Position numbers and translations under genes: made by a program | The notes under the pieces: model-generated | Seen by the model: only the letters and a program-made list of their open reading frames with translations | Told to the model about the DNA's origin: nothing | Database searches by the model: none | In this document: positions 20,192 to 31,115 of the stretch, in pieces | Layout of the letters: each line of letters begins with the position of its first letter | How positions within the stretch are numbered: position 1 is the first letter of the stretch | Assembly (NCBI RefSeq): GCF_014489115.1 | Contig: NZ_JACTAH010000002.1 | Location: forward strand, 1 to 64,000 | Direction of reading: 5' to 3' | DNA length: 64,000 nucleotides | Source: Thauera sedimentorum | GTDB lineage: Bacteria > Pseudomonadota > Gammaproteobacteria > Burkholderiales > Rhodocyclaceae

Positions 20192-20593
20192 TCAGGCGCG
20201 CGGCGCCTGCTCGGGACGCTCCTCGCCCTCGCCTTCCGGCAGGCCGTCGAAGGTGCTCCAGCCTTGCGGACGGCCAGTGGACGGCAGATCGCCGCGCAGT
20301 TCCTCATGCTCGTGCAGATGCGCCTTGGCGATGAAATGCGCGGAGATCGGCGCGGTGAGGAAGAGGAACACGCTGATCAGCACCTCGTGGATCGACAGCG
20401 TGCCCTCGATGGCGAAGAAGAACAGCATGGAGGCCGCCAGCGCACCGCCCACGCCCAGGGTGGTGGCCTTGGTCGGCCCGTGCAGGCGGGTGAGCAGTTC
20501 GGGCAGCTTGACCAGGCCGATCGAGCCGATCAGGGCGAAGATGCCGCCGAGCACGATCAGCACGGAAACCAGCAGTTCGAGCAGGAAGTTCAT
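20192..20593 (-). CDS. mrpG: Mrp cation/H+ antiporter subunit G
   Basis: The 133-aa protein has three transmembrane helices. The MrpG signature GSIGLVKLPELLTRLHGPTKATTLGVGG lies near residues 23-50. The hydrophilic C-terminus is Glu/Pro-rich. It is the last gene of the Mrp operon, 7 nt after mrpF. Mrp complexes exchange Na+ or K+ for protons in the cytoplasmic membrane and support pH and salt homeostasis. Confidence 0.93.
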   Translation of the reverse strand: MNFLLELLVSVLIVLGGIFALIGSIGLVKLPELLTRLHGPTKATTLGVGGALAASMLFFFAIEGTLSIHEVLISVFLFLTAPISAHFIAKAHLHEHEELRGDLPSTGRPQGWSTFDGLPEGEGEERPEQAPRA

Positions 20594-20600
20594 CGTCGTC

Positions 20601-20870
20601 TCACTCGATGACGTCGCCGCGCAGGATGAAGCGGCAGTAGGCGACCGTGGAAACGAAGCCGAACATGGCGAACAGCAGCGCGGCCTCGAAGAACACCGTG
20701 GTGCGCTGCTGGATGCCGAACAGGATGATCAGCGCGATGACGTTGATCACCATGGTGTCCACCGCCAGCACGCGGTCCATCAGCGAAGGGCCGCGCAGCA
20801 GACGCCACAGGTTGAGCAGTACGGCCATCGACACCGCGACATAGCCGAAGTTGAGGGCATGTTCGATCAC
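20601..20870 (-). CDS. mrpF: Mrp cation/H+ antiporter subunit F
   Basis: The 89-aa, three-helix protein begins at a GTG codon (20870) that overlaps the mrpE stop as GTGA. The longer frame upstream is out of register with mrpE and is not coding. The MrpF core GPSLMDRVLAVDTMVINVIAL lies near residue 30. The short overlap argues for translational coupling within the operon. Confidence 0.92.
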   Translation of the reverse strand: MIEHALNFGYVAVSMAVLLNLWRLLRGPSLMDRVLAVDTMVINVIALIILFGIQQRTTVFFEAALLFAMFGFVSTVAYCRFILRGDVIE

Positions 20871-21391
20871 GGGAAGATCTCCATCAGGCGGGCCTCGTAG
20901 CGCTCCTTCATCTGCCGCACCGCTTCCTCGGCGTCGGGCGCATCCAGGCAGTGCACCAGCAGGCTGCGGCCGTCGGCCGACAGGTCGCAAGACACCGTGC
21001 CCGGCGTCATGGTGATGGTGCCGGCCAGCACGGTGATCGCCTCGGGCGAGCGCAGTTCCAGCGGCACGGTCACCCAGCGCACGTGCAGCTCGTCGGCGCG
21101 GCGGAACAGGATCAGACGGGCGACCTGCAGGTTGGCCACCACCACGTCCCAGGCCACCAGCGCCATGTAGGAGAAGGCTTTGCCGTAGGCCTTCACCGGC
21201 GGGCGCTCCGGCCAGAAGTTGCTGGTGATGATAGGGATCACCACCCCGAGCAGGCTGCCCATCAGCAACCCGCCGGCACTGAAGTTGTTGAGCAGCAGCA
21301 TCCACAGCGCGATCAGCACCACGGTCAGCAGGGGGTGCGGCAGCCAGCGCTGCATGAAGCTGCGCCCGTCGTTGTCGGACCTGTCAGCCAT
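20867..21391 (-). CDS. mrpE: Mrp cation/H+ antiporter subunit E
   Basis: The ATG at 21391 yields 174 aa with two N-terminal membrane helices (PHPLLTVVLIALWMLLLN onward). A cytoplasmic domain contains the conserved ITMTPGTVSCDLSADG segment near residue 125, typical of MrpE. The start overlaps the mrpD stop by one base (TGATG) and the end overlaps the mrpF GTG start. Confidence 0.93.
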   Translation of the reverse strand: MADRSDNDGRSFMQRWLPHPLLTVVLIALWMLLLNNFSAGGLLMGSLLGVVIPIITSNFWPERPPVKAYGKAFSYMALVAWDVVVANLQVARLILFRRADELHVRWVTVPLELRSPEAITVLAGTITMTPGTVSCDLSADGRSLLVHCLDAPDAEEAVRQMKERYEARLMEIFP

Positions 21392-22914
21392 CACTGCCCT
21401 CCTCCTGCCGCGCCCAGCACGGCATCGATGTAGCCCGCCGGCGCGAAGACCTGTGCCGAGGCCTGTTCCAGCCACGCGTGGACCGGTCCGGCCGCCACCG
21501 TCAGCACCGCCAGCACCGCCAGCAGTCCGCCCACCGCCACGAAAGGCAGCACCGGCGCCGGCCGCCGGCTCGCAGTGGCAGGCGCCTCCAGCGCGTGGCT
21601 CTTCCAGAACACCAGGCTGCCACCGCGCGCAAAACCCAGGATGGCGAGCAGGGAAGTGGCCAGGATCAGCGCCCAGAACCACACCGCCTGCGGATGAGCG
21701 CGCACCGCGTCGAGCACCAGCAGCTTGCCGAGGAAGCCCGACAGCGGCGGCATGCCGGCCACCGCGATGGCGGCGGCGAAGAACAGCCCGGCGATCAGCG
21801 TGCCCTGGGCGAAGCGCGGGGCCAGCGCCAGGCGGTCGCGCTGCACGCCGCGGCGCTCGGCGACCAGGTCTGCAATCAGGAACAGGGCCGCGGCGCCGAA
21901 GGTGGAATGCACGAGATAGAACAGCGCGGCACTGAGCGCCTGCGGGGTGAACACCGACACCGTGGCGAGCAGCATGCCCATGGAGCCGATCACCGCGAAG
22001 CTGGCCATCTGCCCCAGGCTGCGCGCGGCGAACACGCCGCTCATGCCCAGCACCAGGGTCAGCAGCCCCGCCGGCAGCAGCCAGGGCGCGGCAATCCACG
22101 CCGCCTCGCCGGCATCCGCGCCGAAGGCCAGCACGTAGAGCCGGATGATGGAATAGGCGCCGACCTTGGTCATGATGGCGAACAGCGCCGCCACCGGGCC
22201 GGGCGCATTGGCATAGGTGCCGGGCAGCCAGAAATGCAGCGGCACCAGCGCCGCCTTGACGCCGAACACCAGCAGCAGGAGCACCGCCCCGGTCTGCAGC
22301 AGGGCCTGGTCGGCGGCCGGCACCTGCGGCACCTTGATCGCCAGGTCGGCCATGTTGAGCGTGCCGGTGACGCTGTAGATCAGGCCCACCGCGATCAGGA
22401 ACAGCGAGGAGCCGACCAGGTTGGTGACCACATACTGCACGCCAGCCTTCACCCGCAAGCCGCCACCGCCATGGACCATCAGGCCGTAGGAGGCGATCAG
22501 CAGGATCTCGAAGAACACGAAGAGGTTGAAGAAGTCGCCGGTGAGGAAGGCGCCGTTCAGGCCCATCAGCTGGAACTGGAACAGCGGATGGAAGTGCTTG
22601 CCGCGCTCGTCCCAGCCGCCGATCGCGTACAGCAGCACGCCCAGCCCGAGCGCCGCGGTGAGCACCAGCATCAGCGCCGACAGGCGGTCGAGCACCAGCA
22701 CGATGCCGAAGGGCGCCACCCAGTCGCCCAGCGCATAGGAGCGGATGCTGCCATCGCTCGCCATGACCAGCAGCACCACGCCGAGGACCAGCAGCAGCAC
22801 GCAGGAGGCCACCGCGAACACCCTGGAGAGCAGGCGGTCGTGGCGGGCGGCGATGACCAGCACCGCCCCGAGCACCGCCGGCAGCAGGATGGGAAGGATG
22901 AGCCAGTGGTTCAT
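21391..22914 (-). CDS. mrpD: Mrp cation/H+ antiporter subunit D (NuoM/N-like)
   Basis: The 507-aa protein is a 14-helix homologue of complex I proton-channel subunits. It has an early hallmark FFNLFVFFEILLIASYGLM near residue 130, containing the conserved Glu, and the conserved Lys-bearing segment FGVKAALVPLHFWLPGTYANAPGPV near residue 217. MrpD and MrpA form the proton-translocating core. It overlaps mrpC by 4 nt. Confidence 0.95.
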   Translation of the reverse strand: MNHWLILPILLPAVLGAVLVIAARHDRLLSRVFAVASCVLLLVLGVVLLVMASDGSIRSYALGDWVAPFGIVLVLDRLSALMLVLTAALGLGVLLYAIGGWDERGKHFHPLFQFQLMGLNGAFLTGDFFNLFVFFEILLIASYGLMVHGGGGLRVKAGVQYVVTNLVGSSLFLIAVGLIYSVTGTLNMADLAIKVPQVPAADQALLQTGAVLLLLVFGVKAALVPLHFWLPGTYANAPGPVAALFAIMTKVGAYSIIRLYVLAFGADAGEAAWIAAPWLLPAGLLTLVLGMSGVFAARSLGQMASFAVIGSMGMLLATVSVFTPQALSAALFYLVHSTFGAAALFLIADLVAERRGVQRDRLALAPRFAQGTLIAGLFFAAAIAVAGMPPLSGFLGKLLVLDAVRAHPQAVWFWALILATSLLAILGFARGGSLVFWKSHALEAPATASRRPAPVLPFVAVGGLLAVLAVLTVAAGPVHAWLEQASAQVFAPAGYIDAVLGAAGGGQ

Positions 22915-23329
22915 ACGCTCTCCTCCACCGCGGAGGGCGGACGGGCCGTATCACCCTGCTTGCGGCCGAGCAGCTTCCAGTCGTCCTCGCGCGCCTCGGG
23001 CGAGGCCTCGCCGGGCAAGTCGACGTGATCGTTGCCGGTCTCGAGGTATGCGCGCAGCGCCATCACCACCACCACCGCGGTCATGCCGAAGGAGATCACG
23101 ATGGCGGTCAGCACCAGGGCCTGGGGCAGCGGATCGACATAGGCCGCGGCTTCGGGGCTGATCACCGGCGGCAGGTTCACCGCCAGGCGGCCGGTGGCGA
23201 ACAGGAACAGGTTGGTGGCATAGGTCAGCAGCGACAGGCCGATGATCACCGGGAAACTGCGGGCGCGCAGGACCAGGTAGATGCCGGCGGTGGTCATGGC
23301 GCCGATCGCGGTGGCGATGAGGAACTCCA

Positions 23330-23330
<1 letters not shown>
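22911..23330 (-). CDS. mrpC: Mrp cation/H+ antiporter subunit C (NuoK-like)
   Basis: The ATG at 23330 gives 139 aa with three helices resembling NuoK, then a hydrophilic tail. The segment PLPQALVLTAIVISFGMTAVVV near residues 67-88 is the MrpC/NuoK signature. The start overlaps the mrpAB stop by one base (TGATG) and the end overlaps mrpD by four. The long upstream extension of this frame is an out-of-register shadow of mrpAB. Confidence 0.94.
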
Positions 23331-26194
<2,864 letters not shown>

Positions 26195-26323
26195 CGACAG
26201 GACCCGGCAATGCGTGCGCAAAAACGGCCGGGTGGACCACCCCGGCCATAGCAAGTTCGGGTACGCCTGCGGCAGACCCTATTGCGGCAAAGTATATCGA
26301 CGGTGACTGATGCGCACCATCTA

Positions 26324-26347
26324 AATCGGCGCCGAAGGGCGCCGATT
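26324..26347 (-). terminator. Hairpin after lutC
   Basis: A perfect 10-bp inverted repeat AATCGGCGCC/GGCGCCGATT with a GAAG loop lies 36 bp past the lutC stop codon, between the lut and mrp operons. Only TT follows the stem on the minus strand, so it may be a weak terminator. A TATACT -10-like box lies just downstream, near 26291, and could belong to the mrp promoter. Confidence 0.6.
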
Positions 26348-26382
26348 CAGGGAAATCCACAATCCAAAGAGCGGGCTGCGGC

Positions 26383-27036
26383 TCAGGCCTGGCGCACCAG
26401 GATCAGGTGGACACGATAGGGGCCGTGCGCCCCGAGCACGATTGTCTGCTCGATGTCGCCGGTGCGCGAGGGCCCGGAAATGAAGTTCACCGCGCGCGGC
26501 AGTTCGCCCAGTTCGGCGCGCGCCAAGGCCCAGCCGTCCTCCATGCCGGCGACGATGCGCGACTCCGGCACGATGGCGATATGGGTCTCCGGCAGCAGGC
26601 TGGTCGAGGGCGGCGCATCCGGCGCCGAGCAGGTCATCAGCGTGCCGGTCTCGGCGATCGCGCAGAAGCAGCCGGTGATGCCGACCAGGTCCTCGTCGCG
26701 CGCCGCGCGCGCCTCGGCCTGGATGCCGGCCGCGGCCCACGGCAGGTTTCCGTACTTCGGCCACACCACCGCCTGCGGCTGCAACTGGCGGTCGGCAAGG
26801 AAGCGCGCCACCGCGGCCGGCACCTCGTCCAGCGTGTCGACCACATCCACGGTGGACGACTGCACGCCGGATTCATGGCAGAAGCGCGCGACCAGATCGG
26901 TGCCCAGTTGAGGGCGCGGTCCCTGGGTGCGCGCGGCAAAGGCGGCGCGCACGTCGGTCTCGCCTTCGTGGCGGTTCTGGTCGCTGCGGCCGAGCGCAAC
27001 GCGCACGCGGAACAGGATGTCTTCTCGGGCGTCCAT
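26383..27036 (-). CDS. lutC: LutC-like lactate utilization protein C (LUD domain)
   Basis: The ATG at 27036 (MDAREDILFRVRVALGR) gives 217 aa. The LUD domain shows the conserved GITGCFCAIAETGTLM segment near residue 140 and a closing SGPSRTGDIEQTIVLGAHGP near residue 190, both hallmarks of LutC/YkgG. With LutA and LutB it forms the Fe-S L-lactate dehydrogenase system. It is separated from lutB by the 2-hydroxyacid dehydrogenase gene, with a 28-nt gap to that gene. Confidence 0.92.
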   Translation of the reverse strand: MDAREDILFRVRVALGRSDQNRHEGETDVRAAFAARTQGPRPQLGTDLVARFCHESGVQSSTVDVVDTLDEVPAAVARFLADRQLQPQAVVWPKYGNLPWAAAGIQAEARAARDEDLVGITGCFCAIAETGTLMTCSAPDAPPSTSLLPETHIAIVPESRIVAGMEDGWALARAELGELPRAVNFISGPSRTGDIEQTIVLGAHGPYRVHLILVRQA

Positions 27037-27064
27037 GGCTTCTTCCGTGAGTTTCTTCGCTAGA

Positions 27065-28012
27065 TCAGGCCAGCCGGTTGCGCGGCGCGCCGGCGGCAAA
27101 GGCTTCGATGTTGTCGATCACCTGGTCGGCCAGGCGCTGCATCGCCTGGGCGGAGGCCCAGGCCACGTGCGGGGTGACGATCAGGTTGGGGAGGTCGGCG
27201 TCGAGCAGCGGATTGCCGTCGCGCGGCGGTTCGGTGGACAGCACGTCGGTGGCCGCACCGGCGATTAGTCCGGCACGCAGGGCCTCGGCGAGCGCCACTT
27301 CGTCCACCAGCCCGCCGCGCGAGGTGTTCACCAGGATCGCCGTGGGCTTCATGCGCGCGAGTTCGGCCGCGCCGATCAGGCCGCGGGTGTTGTCCTTGAG
27401 CGGACAGTGCAGCGAGATCACGTCGGCCTCGGCCAGCACCTGCTCGAAGGCGGCGTAGCCCTCGCGCACCGTGGTCGCGCCGCGGTGTTCGGCGAACAGT
27501 ACGCGCATGCCGAAGGCCTCGCCCAGGCGCGCGACGCCCTGCCCCAGTCCCCCGCGGCCGACGACGCCCAGGGTGGCGCCGGCCAGGTCGCCGATCGGGT
27601 GGTCGAAGAAGCAGAAGTTCTCGGACCGCGCCCAACGCCCGGCGCGCACGTCGGCGACATAGTCGAGCAGCCGGCGGCGCAGCGCGAGGATCAGCATCAT
27701 GGCGTGCTCGGGCACGGTATCCACCGCGTAGCCGCGCACATTGGAGACCACGATGCCGCGTTCCCGGCAGGCCGCCAGGTCGATGTTGTCCGCGCCGGTG
27801 GCGGCCACCGCGATCATGCGCAGCTCGGGCAACGCGGCGATTTCCGCCGCGCCCAGCTTCAGCTTGTTGATGATCGCCACCTGGGCGCCGGCCAGCCGTG
27901 CGACCAGTTCGGCCTGCGTCGTCGCCGGGTGCTCGATCCAGCGGTGCTCGATTGCCGGGGCACGGAACTGCGCACCGACCGCATCGCGCTCGGGGCAGAC
28001 GATGGTGATCAC
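27065..28012 (-). CDS. D-isomer-specific 2-hydroxyacid dehydrogenase
   Basis: I chose a GTG start at 28012, which overlaps the lutB stop as GTGA and gives 315 aa (VITIVCPERDAVG). The Rossmann motif GVVGRGGLGQGVARLG is near residue 150. The catalytic Arg is in VNTSRGGLVDE, the Glu in DVLSTEPP and the His in VTPHVAWAS. Substrate could be glycerate/hydroxypyruvate, glyoxylate or another 2-oxoacid; the sequence does not decide. Its insertion between lutB and lutC ties it to 2-hydroxyacid metabolism. Confidence 0.9.
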   Translation of the reverse strand: MITIVCPERDAVGAQFRAPAIEHRWIEHPATTQAELVARLAGAQVAIINKLKLGAAEIAALPELRMIAVAATGADNIDLAACRERGIVVSNVRGYAVDTVPEHAMMLILALRRRLLDYVADVRAGRWARSENFCFFDHPIGDLAGATLGVVGRGGLGQGVARLGEAFGMRVLFAEHRGATTVREGYAAFEQVLAEADVISLHCPLKDNTRGLIGAAELARMKPTAILVNTSRGGLVDEVALAEALRAGLIAGAATDVLSTEPPRDGNPLLDADLPNLIVTPHVAWASAQAMQRLADQVIDNIEAFAAGAPRNRLA

Positions 28013-29442
28013 CGCGCTGCCCCCTTGCGCCGCTCGGCGTAGAGCTCGCGGAAGGTGCGCCCCTCCGGCGCCGGGAAATCCCGCCCCTTGGTCCACTCCT
28101 GGGCCACGCCAAGCACACGGATGCGGTCGGTGCCGTCGGCCAGCCAGTTGAGGTAGCGCACGCCGATCCTGGTGGCCAGCGCATAGAGCTTGGGATGGCG
28201 CGCCACCCAGCCCCAGGCGCGCAGCGCGAGGCGTTCGCTGCGCGGACGCAGGTCCATGTCCACCTGCTTCTCGCGCAGGCCGCGCAGCAGCTCGGGCAGC
28301 GGGATCTTCACCGGGCAGACCACGCTGCACTGGCCGCACAGCGTGGCCGCGTGCGGCAGGTCGAGCGCGTTGGCGATGCCGGTGTAGAGCGGCGTGAGCA
28401 CCGAGCCCATCGGCCCCGGGTACACCCAGCCGTAGGCGTGCCCGCCAACGGTCTGGTACACAGGGCAGTGGTTCATGCACGCGCCGCAGCGGATGCAGCG
28501 CAGCATCTCCTGGAACTCGGTGCCGACCAGGCTGGCGCGGCCGTTGTCCACCAGGATGAAGTACAGGTGCTCGGGGCCGTCGAGCTCGTCTGCGCCCTTC
28601 ACCCCGGTGAGCACCGACACGTAGTTGGAGATGTGCTGCCCGGTGGCCGAACGCGGCAGCAGGCGCATCAGCGTGGCGAAATCCTCCAGCGTCGGGATGA
28701 CCTTCTCGATGCCGGTGATCACCACGTGCACCTTGGGCATGGTGGTCACCATGCGGCCGTTGCCCTCGTTGGTGACCAGGGTCACCGAGCCGGTTTCGGC
28801 GATCAGGAAATTGCCGCCGGAGACGCCCATCTCGGCGGTGAGGAAGTGGCCACGCAGGGCCTCGCGCGCCTCGCGGGTCATCTCCTCGATGCCGCTCTTC
28901 TTCGGCTTGCCATGGGTGCGCACGAAGAGCTCGGCAACCTCTTCCTTGGACTTGTGGAAGGCCGGGGCGATGATGTGCGAGGGCGGTTCGTTGTCGTTGA
29001 TCTGCAGGATGTACTCGCCCAGGTCGGTCTCCACCGGCTGGATGCCGGCAGCGGCGAGCGCCTTGTTGAGCGCGGCCTCCTCGGAGAGCATGGACTTGGA
29101 CTTGACCACCTTGGTCACGCCGTGGCGCTTGGCGATCTCGGTGACCAGGCGGCAGATTTCGGCGCCGTCGCGCGCGTACATGACCTGGCCGCCGCGCTCG
29201 GTGGCCTTGGCCTCGAAGGTCTCCAGCCATACGTCGAGGTTGGCCAGCGTGCGGTTGCGGATGGCCTTGCCGGCTTCGCGCAGGGCTTCGAAGTCGGCGC
29301 CCTCGTCGCGCTCGTACTCCGCCACCGCACGGGCGCGCGCATCGACGAACTTGCTCTTGGCCTTGCCGAGGTTTTCCTGCAGCACGCGGTCGGCGAGCTT
29401 GTCGCCCACGCGCGCCTTGAAGAACATCGCCTGACTCTGCAT
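28009..29442 (-). CDS. lutB: LutB-like iron-sulfur lactate utilization protein
   Basis: The ATG at 29442 gives 477 aa. An N-terminal LUD-type region (TGSVTLVTNEGNGRM near residue 230) is followed by two 4Fe-4S clusters, CIRCGACMNHCP near residue 317 and CGQCSVVCPVKIPLPELL near residue 367. This is the LutB/YkgF layout. It overlaps the lutA stop by one base (TGATG) and the next gene by four, so the operon is translationally coupled. Confidence 0.94.
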   Translation of the reverse strand: MQSQAMFFKARVGDKLADRVLQENLGKAKSKFVDARARAVAEYERDEGADFEALREAGKAIRNRTLANLDVWLETFEAKATERGGQVMYARDGAEICRLVTEIAKRHGVTKVVKSKSMLSEEAALNKALAAAGIQPVETDLGEYILQINDNEPPSHIIAPAFHKSKEEVAELFVRTHGKPKKSGIEEMTREAREALRGHFLTAEMGVSGGNFLIAETGSVTLVTNEGNGRMVTTMPKVHVVITGIEKVIPTLEDFATLMRLLPRSATGQHISNYVSVLTGVKGADELDGPEHLYFILVDNGRASLVGTEFQEMLRCIRCGACMNHCPVYQTVGGHAYGWVYPGPMGSVLTPLYTGIANALDLPHAATLCGQCSVVCPVKIPLPELLRGLREKQVDMDLRPRSERLALRAWGWVARHPKLYALATRIGVRYLNWLADGTDRIRVLGVAQEWTKGRDFPAPEGRTFRELYAERRKGAAR

Positions 29443-30167
29443 CAGCCCTCTCCCGCCAGCACTTCGGCCACATGCAGCACGCGGGTCTTGTCGTCGCCCA
29501 TGCGGCGCAGCTTGCCTTCGATGTTGAGCATGCAGCCCAGGTCGCCCAGCACCACCGCGTCGGTGCCGGCAGCCTGGATGTTGCGCGCCTTGCGCTCGGC
29601 GATCTGCGCCGAGATGTCGCCGAACTTCACCGAGAAGGTGCCGCCGAAGCCGCAGCACTCCTCGCAGCCACCCATCTCGGTGAGCAGCAGGCCGGGCACC
29701 TTGGCCAGCAGCTCGCGCGGCTGGCGCTTGACGCCCAGCTCGCGCAAGCCGGAACAGGAGTCGTGATAGGTCACCGAGCCGTCGAAACGCCCGGGCACCG
29801 TCTCGAGCTTGAGCACATTGACCAGGAAATCGGTCAGCTCGCGGGTACGGGCGGCCAGTTGCAGCGCGCGCGCATGGTTGGCCGGGTCGTCCTTGAACAA
29901 CTCGGGGAAGACCTTGACGATCTGCCCGCCACAGGAGCCCGAGGGCGTCACAACCCATTCGAGACCGTCGAAATCGTCCAGCACCTTGAGCGCCAGACCG
30001 CGCGCGGTGGCCGCGTCGCCCGAGTTCCAGGCGGGCTGACCACAGCAGGTCTGGCCTTCCGGCACCACCACCTCGCAGCCGGCCCCTTCCAGCAGTTTCA
30101 GCGTGGCAAAGCCGATGCGCGGCCGCATCATGTCCACCAGGCATGTCACGAACAGCCCTACCCGCAT
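29442..30167 (-). CDS. lutA: LutA-like lactate utilization protein (CCG domain)
   Basis: The ATG at 30167 follows an AAGGAGG ribosome-binding site and gives 241 aa (MRVGLFVTCLVDMMRP). Two cysteine-rich CCG-type motifs are present: GQTCCGQPAWNSGD near residue 50 and EECCGFGGTFSVKFGD near residue 180. These are typical of LutA/YkgE and heterodisulfide-reductase-like subunits. It is first in the lutA-lutB-dehydrogenase-lutC operon and divergent from an IclR regulator. Confidence 0.94.
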   Translation of the reverse strand: MRVGLFVTCLVDMMRPRIGFATLKLLEGAGCEVVVPEGQTCCGQPAWNSGDAATARGLALKVLDDFDGLEWVVTPSGSCGGQIVKVFPELFKDDPANHARALQLAARTRELTDFLVNVLKLETVPGRFDGSVTYHDSCSGLRELGVKRQPRELLAKVPGLLLTEMGGCEECCGFGGTFSVKFGDISAQIAERKARNIQAAGTDAVVLGDLGCMLNIEGKLRRMGDDKTRVLHVAEVLAGEG

Positions 30168-30201
30168 TGCAAGCCTCCTTCCTGCGGCGCCCTGCCGCGT
30201 C

Positions 30202-30218
30202 ATTTCACTAGGCGAAAT
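30202..30218. promoter_or_regulatory. Probable IclR-family operator
   Basis: The 17-bp imperfect palindrome ATTTCACTAGGCGAAAT is centred midway between lutA and the divergent iclR-type gene. It overlaps the -10 of the lut promoter. IclR-family operators are short palindromes of this kind, so repression of lut and perhaps autoregulation are expected. Binding is inferred. Confidence 0.55.
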
Positions 30219-30243
30219 TAAGTCCGCCGGCTAACATTCGCAA
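30215..30243 (-). promoter_or_regulatory. Probable lut operon promoter
   Basis: On the minus strand TTGCGA (30238-30243) and TAATTT (30215-30220) are spaced by exactly 17 bp. The start point would be near 30208, inside the palindrome at 30202-30218, about 40 nt before the lutA ATG. Confidence 0.55.
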
Positions 30244-30268
30244 GTTACGGAAAACCCGCAGGATCGAC

Positions 30269-31066
30269 GTGTCACCCAACAAAACAAGAACTTCGGCCAC
30301 CGCAGCACCGGAAGCCAAGAACCCCATTCAGGTCATCGAGCGCATGATGAAGCTGCTCGACGCGCTGGCCCGCCACCCCGACCCGGCGCCGCTCAAGCAG
30401 CTCGCCCTGGACACCGGCCTGCACCCTTCGACCGCCCACCGCATCCTCGGCGCGATGAGCCAGAGCGGCTTCGTCGAACGCACCGAGCCGGGTGTGTACC
30501 GGCTGGGCATCCGCCTGCTGGAACTGGGCAGCCTGGTGAAGTCGCGCATCTCGCTGCGCGAGACCGCGATGCCCTCGATGCTCAAGCTGCACGCGGCCAC
30601 CGGCGAGAGCGTGAACCTCGGCATCCGCGACGGCGACGAGATCGTCTATGTGGAACGCACCTCCAGCGGCCGTTCGGCGGTGCGGGTGGTGCACATCGTC
30701 GGCGCCCGCGCCCCGCTGCACACCACGGCCACCGGCAAGCTCTTCCTGGTCGAGGACGGCGCCGAGCGGGTGCGCGACTACGCCAAGCGCACCGGCCTGC
30801 CGGCTTCCACCCCGACCTCCATCACCAGCCTGCAGTCGCTGGAGAAGGAATTGGACAAGGTTCGCCGTCACAACGTGGCCTTCGACCTCGATGAAGTGGA
30901 GAACGGGGTGCGCTGCATCGCCGCCGGCATCCGCGACGACGCGGGCGAACTGATCGCCGGCCTGTCGCTGTCGACACCATCCGAGCGCTTCAACCCGGAC
31001 TGGGCGCCGCTGGTGCGCCAGACGGCGGAAGAGATTTCCCAGGCAATGGGCTACGTCCAACGCTGA
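30269..31066 (+). CDS. IclR-family transcriptional regulator
   Basis: The 265-aa protein starts at GTG (30269). An N-terminal winged helix-turn-helix (residues about 20-85; LKQLALDTGLHPSTAHRILG) is followed by the IclR effector domain (SVNLGIRDGDEIVYVERT, GARAPLHTTATGKLFL, GVRCIAAGIRD). Such regulators sense small organic acids. It is divergent from the lut operon with a dyad operator between them, so it is the likely lut regulator. The ligand may be lactate, glycolate or a related acid (inference). Confidence 0.93.
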   Translation: MSPNKTRTSATAAPEAKNPIQVIERMMKLLDALARHPDPAPLKQLALDTGLHPSTAHRILGAMSQSGFVERTEPGVYRLGIRLLELGSLVKSRISLRETAMPSMLKLHAATGESVNLGIRDGDEIVYVERTSSGRSAVRVVHIVGARAPLHTTATGKLFLVEDGAERVRDYAKRTGLPASTPTSITSLQSLEKELDKVRRHNVAFDLDEVENGVRCIAAGIRDDAGELIAGLSLSTPSERFNPDWAPLVRQTAEEISQAMGYVQR

Positions 31067-31068
31067 GG

Positions 31069-31115
31069 GCGAGGGCTGACCTCAGACACTGAGGGGCAAA
31101 GGGCTCAGCCCTCGC
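31069..31115. repeat. Nested inverted repeat between convergent genes
   Basis: An 11-bp perfect arm pair GCGAGGGCTGA (31069-31079) / TCAGCCCTCGC (31105-31115) encloses a 6-bp hairpin CCTCAG-ACA-CTGAGG (31080-31094). It starts 3 bp after the IclR gene stop and runs into the pbpG stop, so it can act as a bidirectional transcription stop or mRNA end structure. No T-tract is present. Confidence 0.6.

Noticed and set aside
26195..26382. Defined mrp promoter
   Set aside because: A TATACT box is present but no acceptable -35 lies 16-18 bp upstream, so I did not call it as a feature.
28013..29473. N-terminal extension of the 2-hydroxyacid dehydrogenase frame
   Set aside because: It overlaps lutB out of frame; the GTG at 28012 gives a normal-length enzyme.
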